From: Anaerolineales bacterium
Lineage (GTDB): Bacteria; Chloroflexota; Anaerolineae; Anaerolineales; UBA4823
Reading direction: 5' to 3'
NCBI GenBank assembly: GCA_016935755.1
Contig: JAFGQI010000053.1
Location: forward strand, 1-62,212
Length of the DNA: 62,212 nucleotides
Shown here: one piece after another, positions 1 through 12,415 of the stretch
How positions within the stretch are numbered: position 1 is the stretch's first letter
Layout of the letters: the number at the start of each line of letters is the position of its first letter
Translations under genes and position numbers: made by a program
The notes under the pieces: generated by a model
Seen by the model: only the letters and a program-made list of their open reading frames with translations
The model's database searches: none
Told to the model about the DNA's origin: nothing

Positions 1-665
1 AAGAAGTCAAAGGTGCCGGAGTCGGTGCCTGGTGAGAAGCGCAGGATAGGTTCAGCAGGCCAGGAAGGATCGACATCGGACCACATTTCAGCGGTTGAGA
101 AGATCTGGGCGAGCTGTTCGGTGGTGACATTGGTCAGGAAAGTGTTTTCCTTGGAGACGACCACAGCCAGGGCGTCCGTGCCAACGCGGAACTCGATGGG
201 GGTGCGGCCAATGGCCTGGCAGTTGGCAATTTCCTCGTCCTTGATCCCGCGGCTGGCGCCAGCGATATCGGTCTCACCGGTCTTGCAGAAGCGTTCCATA
301 CCGCCGCCGGAGCCGATGCTGTCATAAGTGATCTGACCTTTATCATCGGTAAAGCCTTCGTCCTTGAAACGCTCGGCCATGCGTTCTGCCAGTGGGAAGA
401 CGGTGGAACTGCCGGCGATGATGATGTTGCCGCTCTGGGCGGATGGATCGACCTCGGGCAGCATGCCTTCACTCATTGGTTCTTTGGTAGGGATTGGAGC
501 TTCAGTAGGTTGAGTTACTGCTTCGGTTGGCTTTGCAGCCTGGGTGGGTTGTGTTGCTTCGGTGGGTTTGGGTTCTGCAGTCGTTGCTGCGGGCTGTGCA
601 CAAGCCGAAAGCAGAATGGCGATCAGTAAGATCACCGGGATCAGTTTGCTGATATAACGTGACAT
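1..665 (-). CDS. pstS: Phosphate ABC transporter substrate-binding lipoprotein PstS (5' part)
   Basis: The gene starts at 665 and runs off the left edge, so only about 221 N-terminal residues are visible. It begins with a lipoprotein signal peptide (MSRYISKLIP...LLSAC, lipobox Cys22), then a Pro/Thr/Glu-rich linker of about 45 residues. The binding domain follows, with the PstS hallmarks IIIAGSSTVFPLAERMAERF, SIGSGGGMERFC, ETDIAGASR and FSPGTDSGTF. PstS captures phosphate outside the membrane and delivers it to the PstCAB importer. A GAGGAG ribosome site precedes the ATG. It lies directly downstream of a PhoB/PhoR-type pair on the same strand with Pho-box-like repeats between them, which supports phosphate-starvation control. 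The remaining pst genes would lie to the left of the window. Confidence 0.93.
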   Translation of the reverse strand, partial: MSRYISKLIPVILLIAILLSACAQPAATTAEPKPTEATQPTQAAKPTEAVTQPTEAPIPTKEPMSEGMLPEVDPSAQSGNIIIAGSSTVFPLAERMAERFKDEGFTDDKGQITYDSIGSGGGMERFCKTGETDIAGASRGIKDEEIANCQAIGRTPIEFRVGTDALAVVVSKENTFLTNVTTEQLAQIFSTAEMWSDVDPSWPAEPILRFSPGTDSGTFDF

Positions 666-745
666 TAGATTCTCCTCAAGAATTGTAATTTTTGTATTCA
701 TGGAGGAGAGTATAGCGAATGACTTTTAACGGATCAGGAATGGTA

Positions 746-784
746 TTTTATGGTTGTGTCAATGCTTTGTAAACAGTTGATTAA
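746..784 (-). promoter_or_regulatory. Pho-box-like direct repeats upstream of pstS
   Basis: Read on the minus strand, four hexamers occur at an exact 11-bp period: TTAATC (784-779), TTTACA (773-768), TTGACA (762-757) and ATAAAA (751-746). Two fit and one is close to the TT(A/C/T)ACA-N5 repeat recognised by PhoP/PhoB-family regulators; the fourth is degenerate. The array sits between the phoR-like gene and pstS. A TATACT -10 candidate lies at 715-710. Function is inferred from repeat spacing and context. Confidence 0.6.
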
Positions 785-806
785 CGGGTGAGGGTCGATA
801 TGCCTG

Positions 807-2594
807 TTAGTCATTTGGCTCATCGACAGCCATCGGAATGAAAAAATTGAAGCTGCTGCCTTGTCCCTCAACGCTTTCTGCCCAAATCTTGCCACCGTGC
901 GCCTCCACCAGGTGGCGGGAGATTGCCAATCCCAGCCCGGTGCCGCCCCCCGACCTTGCCCGGTCAGCCTTATAGAAGCGTTCGAAGATGCGCGGCAGAT
1001 CGATGGCAGGAATGCCTACCCCGCTATCTTGAATGGTAAACAGCACCTGGTTCTCCTGCTGGCGTGCGCGTACCTCTATCCGGCCACCTGGAGGGGTGAA
1101 TTTTATCGCATTGTGCAGCAGATTCACCAACACCTGCTCTAAACGTTTCGCGTCCGCCAGAACCGCAGGTAGATCTTCTGGGCAGGTGATCTGTACTGTT
1201 AGATTCACGCGTTCGGCCTGCAGTCGCAGACGTTCTACTGCTTGATGTACCAGCTCTAGTGGAACGACTGGGCTGAGCTGCAGCGGGACACGCCCCGATT
1301 CGATCCGGGAGAGCTCGAGCAGCTCAGTTACCATCTGGCTAAGCGAGTCCACCTCAGTTTCCATGCGCTGCAGGAAGCGGCGAGCGGCAGGAGGATCCTC
1401 CAATGCGCTTTCAGATAGTGTCTCGGTCAGGGCTTTCAGCGAAGCCAGTGGTGTACGCAGCTCATGGGAGATATTGCTGATGAAGTCCTGGCGTATTGTT
1501 TCCAGGCGGCGTAAACGAGTCAGATTTTGGAACAGCAGCAGAATATAACCCGGCAGGGAAGAATCCAGCGGGGTGGCGGTTACCTGCAGATGGAGATGGC
1601 GTGGCGCCAAATCAACAGTAGCAGTTTGGACAGAGTCCAGCTCATGGCAGCGCTGCCAAAGCTCGAAAAGCTGGTGATGGCGCAGCACTTCGGCAACCGA
1701 ATGGCCTGTTGCTTCTCCCAGGCGAATATCGAAAATCGCTTCCGCTGCCGGGTTCATCAGACGCACCATTCCTTCGTTATCCACAATCATTACCCCGTCG
1801 CTCATCACCCTTAAGACTGCAGCCATCTTGCTGCGTTCTGTTTCGAGCGCTTCGAGCTGGGTTTTTAGCTGAACAGCCATATTTTTGAAAGAGGCGGTTA
1901 GCTGATTAATTTCATCATTGGGGATGTGTGTCAGGGGAGAGCCCAGCCTGACTGCGTCGAGCTTACCGGTGGCTATCTGGGTAGCGGCAAAGGTCAGGTC
2001 TCGCAGAGGCTGCAGGCTAAATCTGGTCAGGATAAATGCCAGTAATATCGCTGCCAGGATGATCAGCAGGGTCGCGGTGAGTAAGGTCCGTTGCAAGGAA
2101 CTGATTTGGTCTTCCACGTGTCCGAGGGGTAAGGCAATTCGAACAAAGGCAATTGTAGCGATGTCCGATTTTACCGGAACAGCCACATACATCAGATAAT
2201 CGCCCACGGTGCGGCTGTAACGTGTGCTGATGCCTTTGCCATCTTGCTCGGCTTGAACAATTTCTGGGCGGGTGAGATGATTATCCATCTGGAGACGATC
2301 TTCATCTGATTCCCCGATTACAATCCCGTCGGCGGCAATAATCGTCAAGCGCGCCCCAAGTTTCTCTGCCCAGCGTTGGGCCAGGATGTCAAGTTCCTCA
2401 GCAGTTGCCCCAGATAGGATTTGATCTTGGACGATCTCGCTGGCTAACAGCACTTCTGAAGTGAGCTGCGCTTCAAGATTACTCAGGTAGTTTTGGCGTA
2501 CAAAATTAGAGAGATAAACCCCTAAACCAGCAATAGACGCCAGTATCAGCAGAGCGTAGGATAGACCAATGCGCCAGCGAATACTGCGTAACAT
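807..2594 (-). CDS. phoR: PhoR-type sensor histidine kinase
   Basis: This is a 595-residue membrane sensor kinase. Order: TM1 (about 8-29), an extracytoplasmic sensor of about 140 residues, TM2 (about 170-190), HAMP, a PAS domain (about 255-355), HisKA with the phospho-acceptor His377 in SNISHELRTPL, and a HATPase with NLLHNAIKFTPPGG, DSGVGI and GGGTGLGLAISRH. The start at 2594 is chosen because its ATG overlaps the stop of the upstream regulator (TGATG), a translational-coupling arrangement; a longer frame to 2732 would run through the regulator's coding sequence. It presumably phosphorylates the adjacent regulator in response to phosphate status. PhoR is preferred over the similar WalK because pstS follows directly. 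Confidence 0.88.
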   Translation of the reverse strand: MLRSIRWRIGLSYALLILASIAGLGVYLSNFVRQNYLSNLEAQLTSEVLLASEIVQDQILSGATAEELDILAQRWAEKLGARLTIIAADGIVIGESDEDRLQMDNHLTRPEIVQAEQDGKGISTRYSRTVGDYLMYVAVPVKSDIATIAFVRIALPLGHVEDQISSLQRTLLTATLLIILAAILLAFILTRFSLQPLRDLTFAATQIATGKLDAVRLGSPLTHIPNDEINQLTASFKNMAVQLKTQLEALETERSKMAAVLRVMSDGVMIVDNEGMVRLMNPAAEAIFDIRLGEATGHSVAEVLRHHQLFELWQRCHELDSVQTATVDLAPRHLHLQVTATPLDSSLPGYILLLFQNLTRLRRLETIRQDFISNISHELRTPLASLKALTETLSESALEDPPAARRFLQRMETEVDSLSQMVTELLELSRIESGRVPLQLSPVVPLELVHQAVERLRLQAERVNLTVQITCPEDLPAVLADAKRLEQVLVNLLHNAIKFTPPGGRIEVRARQQENQVLFTIQDSGVGIPAIDLPRIFERFYKADRARSGGGTGLGLAISRHLVEAHGGKIWAESVEGQGSSFNFFIPMAVDEPND

Positions 2595-3298
2595 CAGCCC
2601 TCGAAGCGGTAACCTGCGCTGCGTACGGTGATGATGCGGGTGGGGTTTTGCGGATCGGGTTCGATTTTCTCGCGCAGCCAGCGTATGTGCACATCCACAG
2701 TGCGGCTGCCTCCGATAAATTCCCATCCCCACACCCTTTCCAGAATCAGCTGGCGCGAGAGCACCTGGCCGCGGTGACGTGCAATATACAGCAGCAGGTC
2801 GAACTCTTTTGGTTTCATCGCGATCGGCTTGCCATCGATAAGTACCTCGCGGCGAGTAAGATCCAGGGTAAGATTGCCGAACCGGATGGTCTCGCGCACC
2901 AGGGCGGTTTCCGAGTCCACTTCCTCGCGGATCAAGCGCACCCGGCGTAAGTGGGCTTTCACGCGTGCCAGGAACTCACGCATGCTGAAGGGTTTGGTGA
3001 TGTAATCGTCAGCGCCCATTTCCAGACCAATCACCCGGTCAATTTCATCATCTCGAGCAGTAAGCATCAGGATCGGTACATTCATTTCCTGTCGCAGAAT
3101 GCGACACACTTCGTAACCATCCAGGATTGGCAGCATGATATCCAGCACGATCAGATCGGGGTGAATTTCACGCGCCATATTCAGGGCGGTCTGCCCATCG
3201 GCGGCAATCTCAACTTTATAACCCTGCCTGCTCAAGTTATACGCCAGTGTCTCTTGAAGGGAGGGCTCATCTTCGACAACGAGCACTTTTTCAGTCAT
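2594..3298 (-). CDS. phoB: PhoB-type response regulator (OmpR family)
   Basis: A 234-residue two-domain regulator. The receiver has the acidic pocket VVEDE, phospho-acceptor Asp53 in IVLDIMLP, the switch Thr in LMLTARDD and Lys in DDYITKPFS. The C-terminal winged helix carries [18 protein letters not shown] and the recognition/wing segment [17 protein letters not shown]. It acts as the transcription factor of the pair with the overlapping kinase gene. Its likely target is the repeat array ahead of pstS. Assignment to PhoB rather than another OmpR-family member rests on the neighbours. Confidence 0.88.
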   Translation of the reverse strand: MTEKVLVVEDEPSLQETLAYNLSRQGYKVEIAADGQTALNMAREIHPDLIVLDIMLPILDGYEVCRILRQEMNVPILMLTARDDEIDRVIGLEMGADDYITKPFSMREFLARVKAHLRRVRLIREEVDSETALVRETIRFGNLTLDLTRREVLIDGKPIAMKPKEFDLLLYIARHRGQVLSRQLILERVWGWEFIGGSRTVDVHIRWLREKIEPDPQNPTRIITVRSAGYRFEG

Positions 3299-3333
3299 TA
3301 CTTTTCTTATCCATGCTTTCGGTTGTTAAGGTT

Positions 3334-3585
3334 TTATTGGCTGATCCCAAGTCTATTGGCTAGCTGAGTGTTGGATGGTTCTACCAGGATTGTACCGTCG
3401 TTAAAGATAATTGTTGGCACACTGCGGATACTGTTGTTCACTTGCAAAACAAACTGCTCAGCTTTGAGGTCGCGATCGATATTCACCCAGGTATAGAGAA
3501 TGCGATGTTTATTGAAAAAACTGCGCGCCCGAATGCAGTCTGAACACCAGTCCGTACCATAGATAATGATGTTAGAATAAGGCAT
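3334..3585 (-). CDS. Glutaredoxin-family thiol-disulfide protein
   Basis: An 83-residue single-domain thioredoxin-fold protein with the redox motif WCSDC near the N-terminus (after the strand NIIIYGTD) and the cis-Pro segment SVPTIIF. The WCxxC form resembles mycoredoxins more than classical CPYC glutaredoxins, so the reducing partner may not be glutathione. The start at 3585 has a GGGAG site just upstream. It lies 35 bp upstream of the PhoB-type regulator on the same strand and may be co-transcribed with it; no functional link to phosphate is evident. Confidence 0.82.
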   Translation of the reverse strand: MPYSNIIIYGTDWCSDCIRARSFFNKHRILYTWVNIDRDLKAEQFVLQVNNSIRSVPTIIFNDGTILVEPSNTQLANRLGISQ

Positions 3586-3798
3586 GATGCTCCCTATCTC
3601 AGATGTAGACTGGTATCCGGTAAGATGGGTTTCAGCTATGCAGACTGGAACGAGGCCTTTTATCCAGCTTGGATGGCTTCCCGAGAGTACCTCTCTTATT
3701 ATAGCCGGATTTTTAGCAGTGTTGAAATTGATTCTACATTTAACTGGCTGGAATGCCTTTGAAGGAGTTTAACTACCAGTGCAGAGGAGTATGTTCGA

Positions 3799-6761
<2,963 letters not shown>

Positions 6762-6806
6762 AATATGGTTTCGTATAGTATCCATTGCTCAAGGGGGTAA
6801 ATTGAA

Positions 6807-7997
6807 ATGTTTACCATCCGTCTCAAAGCTGGGCGGGAAAAATCTGTTCTGCGCCGACATCCGTGGGTCTTTTCTGGGGCCATCGAAGAACTGATCGGCG
6901 CTCCAGCGCAAGGGGATACTGTTAAGATCGTTGATCAGGCGGGAAAATTCCTGGCATGGGGAGCATACAGCCCACATTCGCAGATTCGGGTGCGGGTCTG
7001 GTCATTTGAGGAAAAAGACACGATTGATGAGAGCTTCTTGCAGCTCAGGCTGGAACAGGCGCTCAAGCTCCGCCATGAGATTTTCTCTGCTGGTGAGATG
7101 GAAGCTTTGCGCCTGGTGCATGGCGAATCAGATGGGCTGCCCGGGCTTATCGTTGATCGCTATGGGGACTTATTAGTGATGCAGTGCCTGAGCAGCGGTC
7201 CAGAATTGTGGCGCGAGACTCTGGTTGACTTACTGGTGAAGCTCACCGGGATTGGGCAGGTGTATGAACGCTCAGATGTGGATGTGCGCCAACTGGAAGG
7301 GCTGGCCGATCGAGTTGGTGCGCTGAGGGGAGGGGAACCGCCGGAGCGGGTGTTGATCCACGAAAACGGACTGAGTTTTTGGGTGGATGTGCGCAGCGGT
7401 CACAAGACCGGTTTTTATCTCGATCAGCGCACAAACCGCCTGCGGGTGCGCCAGATTGCCCTGGACAAAGATGTGCTGGACTGTTTTGCTTACAGTGGTG
7501 GGTTTTCTGTAAACGCCCTTGCCGGAGGGGCCAGTTCGGTCATTATCCTGGACTCATCCAGGGCGGCTCTGGAACTTGCATCCGAAAACCTGGCTCAGAA
7601 TAACCTACCAGTTGAGCGGGTAGAATTCATCGAAGCGGATGTGTTCAATGCATTGCGCGGCTTTCGCGATCGTGGACGCAGTTATGACTTGATCGTCCTG
7701 GATCCTCCAAAGTTTGCTCCCACTGCCGCGCAGGCCGAAAAGGCCTCCCGTGGCTACAAGGATATTAATCTGCTGGCGCTCAAACTGCTCCGTCCAGGCG
7801 GGTTTTTATTCACTTTCTCCTGCTCGGGGGGAATCAGTCCAGACCTGTTCCAGAAAATCGTGGCGGGCGCAGCCCTGGACGCGGGCGTAGACGCACGCAT
7901 CGTTGAGCGCCTGCACCAGGATGCCGATCATCCCGTGGCGCTCAATTTTCCCGAGGGTGAATATTTGAAAGGCTTAGTTGTCTGGCGGGCGACGTAG
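6807..7997 (+). CDS. rlmI: Class I SAM-dependent 23S rRNA methyltransferase (RlmI/RlmK-like)
   Basis: A 396-residue protein with an N-terminal PUA domain (LKAGREKSVLRRHPWVFSGAI) and a C-terminal Rossmann methyltransferase. SAM-binding and catalytic segments are visible: VLDCFAYSGGFSVNAL, IILDSSRAALELA, DLIVLDPPKFAP and the Cys in FTFSCSGGI. The family makes 5-methylcytosine at position 1962 (E. coli numbering) of 23S rRNA. A GGGGG ribosome site lies upstream of the ATG. It is transcribed with ligA or on its own and converges on the GH31 gene. Confidence 0.9.
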   Translation: MFTIRLKAGREKSVLRRHPWVFSGAIEELIGAPAQGDTVKIVDQAGKFLAWGAYSPHSQIRVRVWSFEEKDTIDESFLQLRLEQALKLRHEIFSAGEMEALRLVHGESDGLPGLIVDRYGDLLVMQCLSSGPELWRETLVDLLVKLTGIGQVYERSDVDVRQLEGLADRVGALRGGEPPERVLIHENGLSFWVDVRSGHKTGFYLDQRTNRLRVRQIALDKDVLDCFAYSGGFSVNALAGGASSVIILDSSRAALELASENLAQNNLPVERVEFIEADVFNALRGFRDRGRSYDLIVLDPPKFAPTAAQAEKASRGYKDINLLALKLLRPGGFLFTFSCSGGISPDLFQKIVAGAALDAGVDARIVERLHQDADHPVALNFPEGEYLKGLVVWRAT

Positions 7998-8091
7998 ATA
8001 GGTAAGGCGACGAAGAACGTTTCAAGCAGTGCTCCCAGGTAAAAAATAAACAGGTTACCGATATACCTTAGCTTTGATCTTGTTTTCGCCC

Positions 8092-11000
8092 CTAGCCCAT
8101 TAGTGCCGCGCCGAACAGCCACCGTTCTGGCTGCTCCTCTTTGGGTTGGGTATGTATCAGCAAGGTGTTTTCTCCCTTCCTCAGATCCAGGGACAGCATC
8201 TGGATGGGTCCCACCCAGTCAAAAATATCCAGTGCGCCGACCAGAGAGTTTGCTGCTACTGTCACGCCTTCCACTTGTTCCCCATTTATATAAATCACCG
8301 TATTCCCCCCACTCAGGTAGACCAGGCTGGCCGTGTGATCATTCTGACTCTCGATCTTTGTGGCCAGGTAAGCGGCTGGAGACGCCCCACTCTCAGCTGC
8401 CAGCCCAAGGCGCCGCCACAAAAAGACGCCATAAGGCTGCGTCAGACTGGGGAGGTCATCATCCAGGGCGGTAAAGGACTGCCAGAGCAGGGATGGGTTG
8501 ATCTGCCCCTTTTCGTTCAACACTTGCTGAAGGGCTAGCTCCTCTTCTTGGGGTTGGTAGAATATCACCTGCCAGGCCGAAAGTGTGGGGAAGTGGATTT
8601 CGCTCTGGTAGCGATACCGCAGCGGCCCGATGGCTTGCCACACACGGGCGATCTGACTGTTTTCGGTGAGGTGGGGTGTGATCTGGATATCAGCTTCCCA
8701 GCGCATGGTGTGCAAGTCACCCTCGAAGCGAAATGGCGCTTCCAGGATCGCCTGGTTTACATTCTCCAGCTGGGTTTTTATATCTTGGGATGGCTTGTTT
8801 GTGCCCACTCTCTGCAGGGCGAAAGTGACTTGCAGGTCAAAGGGAACTTCTGATGTACCGGTGATCACTCTGCCCAGAGTCAGACCTGCCTCTTCGGGGG
8901 TGGTGTAAGGAATGACGCGTATGAAGGGCCCACCGAGGCGCTCCAGGGCTGCCTGGTAGCGGGTGCGATCGGTTTCGTTTTTCGGGATAGGAGGATTCTG
9001 CAAAGCAGTCGCATCGAGTTTCTCGACCAGGGGGCCCAGTAGCCGCCGCAGGTCAGCTTGCAGCAGCGTCTGGTTATGCATATCGCCAAGAGCGGATAGG
9101 TCACTGGTAGAGACTGCTTCAATATGGATTGGCCGATGCTTATCCATTTTGGGCAGATGCAGGCTGGTGAGCAGCCTGACGGGATCATATGTCCAATGTT
9201 CGTAAGGTTCTCCGTTTATCCGGATTGATTCGGGCCGCGAACTGCCGTTCAGATGTACCTCCCAGGCCCGTTCTGTAGGCAGGCAGGAGCAGAACCCCTC
9301 CACCGGGCTAATTTTTACCTGCCATGTATTGGGATCGGGCATCAGAGAATCAACCTGTGTCCATTCACATTCTCCCTGTAGATAGGCTGGACTCTCGCCA
9401 TCATCTTCGTATATCCGAAAGCTGCCCGAATGGCCGGGGAATATTTCCAGGGTCAGGTGATCCCTGATCAGGGACTGACTGGTGCCAGATGTCAGGTGAG
9501 TTTCAGCGCTGGGTGCAAAACCTGTTCCCAGGGGCAGGACAGCTCCCGCTTTGACCAGCATGGGGATATCTTCCAGGCTGGCGAAGCGGCGCATCCAGCG
9601 AGGCCCCTGGAAGGTTTCCAGGGTGGTGAACTCGATCCACTCTCCCGGCGGAATCCATAGATCCACAAGGGCGAGACCTGTGCATGGGTCTGCCGGGAAT
9701 ACCACCGGCGCGGCGATCACCTGGCTGCCAAAGAAATACTGGTAGCGGGCCAGGTAGGCGGAATCCTCGTTCGGATAATCGAAATATATCGGGTAGCAGG
9801 GCGCCAGCCCACTGTCGTATGCCATGCGAGCCAGAGTGTACAGGTAGGGGATCAGCCTGTAGCGCAATTGGAAGGCAGCCCTGGAAGCCAGGAAAGCTGG
9901 CTCAGGGAATGCCCAGGGCCGGCGCTCAGTCCGTGGGTCCTTGGTGGCGTGCAGGCGCAGGCAGGGGCTGAGCGCGCCAAACTGCACCCAGCGCGTGTAT
10001 AGCTCTGGCTCAGTCGCGCCGCCCATATGTCCACCGATATCATGGCTCCACCAGCTAAAGGCCACATTTCCCCCCGCTGCGGTCATATAGGGTTGGAACT
10101 GCAAGGCAGACCAGCCGACAATCGTATCCCCTGAGAAGCCAATGGGGTAGCGGTGATTGCCCAGACCGCCCCATCGGCTGTAAAGCATGGGTCGTTTGCT
10201 GCTTCGTCCTGAGTCGATGAAATGCAGGTGGTTCAGCCAGGGCAGCGGATCCATGCCTTGCCATTCGCTGGCCTGACCTTGCTGCCAGTCCATCCACCAA
10301 AAATCCACGCCTTCTTCTTCCATGGGATGGTGAATTAACTCGAAGTAGTTTTGAGCGAATCGCCGGTCCTGGATGCGAAATGGTATTGCTTGACCACCGG
10401 CAGGATCAACCCCCATCGCGCGAGCAAACTGGGGGTACACTTGCTCGAACGCCTGCACACCTTGCGCCGGGTGCAGGTTCAGCGTGGTGTGCAGGCCTTT
10501 AGCGTGCACCCATTTCAAGAAACCAGCTGGGTCGGGGAACAGATCGCGGTTCCAGGTATATCCAGTCCAGGCGTGAGGGGTGTGCCAGTCCATGTCCACC
10601 ACCAGCACGTCCAATGGGACCTGATGGGTCTCGAATTCGTTTACCAGGTTCATTAAATCCTGGGCAGAATAAGCCCAGTAGCGTGACCACCATGCCCCTA
10701 AGGCAAAGCGCGGGATTAACGGGGTGCGCCCACCAAACTGAATGTACTCTGCCAGGGCGGTCTTGTAATCGCGCCCGTAGGCGAAAAAATACCAGTCTTG
10801 TGAAGCTGAATCAGTGCGCCTGGTCACCCAGCCATCAGGGTCGAAAAGCATTGTTTTGCTGTCGTCGAATAACGCCCAACCCGAAGGCGAGTTTAAACCT
10901 TCTTCCAGGGCTGCATCGCCGATGCAGCCATCCAGAGTGCGGCGAGCCCCCCGCAGGTTATGAAGATCGATCAACCCTGGACGCCAGATCGGCGCTGGTT

Positions 11001-11346
11001 CGTCTGGAGTGGGGCTGTGCAAGAGTTCAATCTCCAAATTGTTTGGCTCGAAAGGACCTGTGCTAACCAGGTAGCGCAGTTCGAGGCAAGGCGTCTGGAT
11101 GATCAGTTGGTCGTGGGATGAGGGGACTGCTTCGCCAGGCAGCTGTACTCTGAATTCTGGTTCTTTACCAAAGCGATTGGGAAAGGCATAGCTGCCGCGA
11201 TCCTCGAATTGGCCTTGTGGAGACCATTCCAGCCGCAGAAGCCGTTCTGTCAGCACGGTGAAACGAGCGTTCTGATAGGAAATTGTGGATTGCGGATTGG
11301 CTCTGGGTTTGTAATTCAGGTGCAAGCGATCGAAGAAAGAATCCAT
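8092..11346 (-). CDS. GH31-family alpha-glycosidase with long C-terminal extension
   Basis: A 1,084-residue protein without a signal peptide. After an N-terminal beta-sandwich comes a GH31 TIM barrel at about 200-560. Its motifs are LDVLVVDMDWH, the likely nucleophile Asp in FWWMDWQQG, the acid/base Asp in GFSGDTIVGW and SWWSHDIGGHMGG. The WWMDWQQG form marks a subgroup distinct from textbook alpha-glucosidases, so I do not assign a substrate. Beta-domains follow, then about 330 further residues that I do not recognise, ending in a jelly-roll-like segment (GGNTVIYINGEQVEG...GENTLLIHTQPKEE). The start at 11346 is preferred over the in-frame GTG at 11352 because GGAG is then seven bases upstream. 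surE lies 73 bp upstream on the same strand. Confidence 0.86.
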   Translation of the reverse strand: MDSFFDRLHLNYKPRANPQSTISYQNARFTVLTERLLRLEWSPQGQFEDRGSYAFPNRFGKEPEFRVQLPGEAVPSSHDQLIIQTPCLELRYLVSTGPFEPNNLEIELLHSPTPDEPAPIWRPGLIDLHNLRGARRTLDGCIGDAALEEGLNSPSGWALFDDSKTMLFDPDGWVTRRTDSASQDWYFFAYGRDYKTALAEYIQFGGRTPLIPRFALGAWWSRYWAYSAQDLMNLVNEFETHQVPLDVLVVDMDWHTPHAWTGYTWNRDLFPDPAGFLKWVHAKGLHTTLNLHPAQGVQAFEQVYPQFARAMGVDPAGGQAIPFRIQDRRFAQNYFELIHHPMEEEGVDFWWMDWQQGQASEWQGMDPLPWLNHLHFIDSGRSSKRPMLYSRWGGLGNHRYPIGFSGDTIVGWSALQFQPYMTAAGGNVAFSWWSHDIGGHMGGATEPELYTRWVQFGALSPCLRLHATKDPRTERRPWAFPEPAFLASRAAFQLRYRLIPYLYTLARMAYDSGLAPCYPIYFDYPNEDSAYLARYQYFFGSQVIAAPVVFPADPCTGLALVDLWIPPGEWIEFTTLETFQGPRWMRRFASLEDIPMLVKAGAVLPLGTGFAPSAETHLTSGTSQSLIRDHLTLEIFPGHSGSFRIYEDDGESPAYLQGECEWTQVDSLMPDPNTWQVKISPVEGFCSCLPTERAWEVHLNGSSRPESIRINGEPYEHWTYDPVRLLTSLHLPKMDKHRPIHIEAVSTSDLSALGDMHNQTLLQADLRRLLGPLVEKLDATALQNPPIPKNETDRTRYQAALERLGGPFIRVIPYTTPEEAGLTLGRVITGTSEVPFDLQVTFALQRVGTNKPSQDIKTQLENVNQAILEAPFRFEGDLHTMRWEADIQITPHLTENSQIARVWQAIGPLRYRYQSEIHFPTLSAWQVIFYQPQEEELALQQVLNEKGQINPSLLWQSFTALDDDLPSLTQPYGVFLWRRLGLAAESGASPAAYLATKIESQNDHTASLVYLSGGNTVIYINGEQVEGVTVAANSLVGALDIFDWVGPIQMLSLDLRKGENTLLIHTQPKEEQPERWLFGAALMG

Positions 11347-11419
11347 GTTCACGCTCCAAAAAGGGTAGGGGTGAGAATATTTTACCCCTTTCGCGCGCGA
11401 AGATGGATGAAAGCTCCTG

Positions 11420-12253
11420 TTAGAGTATAGGGGATGATACGCTTGTCTCTTCGATTGCTTCTGTTATTGGCAGCTGAGTCTCTTGCTCTTCCCAACTCCA
11501 ACTTTGGATGTCGGGAAAAGCATGGTATGCGGTAAGATCGAGTTGGATAGGAGTGATTGAAACAAACCCCTCTGCCAGCGCTCCAATATCGGTGCCGCGC
11601 TCAGGGATGCCCGTGGGCAGATCTCCTGCTGTCCAATAATAAGGGCGGCCGCGCGGGTCAAGCCGGTGGTCGAGTCTGTCGTGATATACTCGTAAACCCT
11701 GCCGGGTTATCTGCATACCGCGCATCTTTTCTTCAGGTAAGAAGGGCACATTGATGTTCAATAAAACCTGATGGGGCAGACCATACCGCATTACTGCTTG
11801 CGCAACCTGGCGAGCCATACGCGCTGCGGGTTGATAATCTGCCGTGCCGTCAAAATTATCAGGAGAGTCGAGCGATACTGCGATTGCAGGAATGCCCCAT
11901 ATTGTTGCCTCCATTGCCGCAGTGACAGTACCCGAGTAGGTAACATCGTGCCCAAGATTGGCGTATGGGTTGATGCCTGAGACAACCAGGTCGATTTTCT
12001 CTTCGATAAAGCCGCAGATCGCTAAAGCAACGCAGTCCGAAGGAGCGCCGTCACTGGCCCAGCCCAATGTGTTTTCAGACAGGCGTACTTGTTTGACCCG
12101 CAAGGGTCGATCCAATGTCTTGACATGACCAGAGGCAGACCAATTTCGGTCTGGAGCAAGGATGTTAACTTTGCCTAAACTACTCATCTGCTGTGCCAGA
12201 GCCAAAAGCCCAGGAGCAGTTATTCCATCATCATTGGTTACTAATATGTTCAT
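11420..12253 (-). CDS. surE: 5'/3'-nucleotidase SurE
   Basis: A 277-residue metal-dependent nucleoside-monophosphate phosphatase, probably cytoplasmic. Metal ligands Asp8 and Asp9 (NILVTNDDGI), Ser39 (APDRNWSASGH) and Asn95 (VSGINPYANLG) are all present, as is GTVTAAMEA. SurE is linked to nucleotide salvage and stationary-phase survival. No Shine-Dalgarno is visible. A TAGAAT -10-like hexamer (12260-12265) ends six bases before the ATG, which would fit a leaderless mRNA. Divergent from the kinase gene on the right. Confidence 0.94.
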   Translation of the reverse strand: MNILVTNDDGITAPGLLALAQQMSSLGKVNILAPDRNWSASGHVKTLDRPLRVKQVRLSENTLGWASDGAPSDCVALAICGFIEEKIDLVVSGINPYANLGHDVTYSGTVTAAMEATIWGIPAIAVSLDSPDNFDGTADYQPAARMARQVAQAVMRYGLPHQVLLNINVPFLPEEKMRGMQITRQGLRVYHDRLDHRLDPRGRPYYWTAGDLPTGIPERGTDIGALAEGFVSITPIQLDLTAYHAFPDIQSWSWEEQETQLPITEAIEETSVSSPIL

Positions 12254-12354
12254 AATTTGATTCTAAAGCCTGTCGTTTAACGGCATTTTATCTGGTCGTT
12301 AATAATTTGTAATCGTTCATGATCTGTTGGGTTCAAGCAGGATAACCACCTGAC

Positions 12355-12383
12355 TTGACAATCAGTTCTCTCGACTTTACAAT
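12355..12383 (+). promoter_or_regulatory. Sigma-70-type promoter of the kinase gene
   Basis: A perfect TTGACA (12355-12360) is followed after exactly 17 bp by TACAAT (12378-12383). The start codon of the kinase lies 32 bp further on. There is no clear Shine-Dalgarno between promoter and ATG. Confidence 0.7.
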
Positions 12384-12415
12384 CTTTATATCTCAATTGC
12401 TCTCCTGTTTACATT

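Noticed and set aside
11390..11401. TTCGCGCGCGAA palindrome between surE and the GH31 gene
   Set aside because: Short, with no promoter geometry or U-tract; probably chance or a weak structure.
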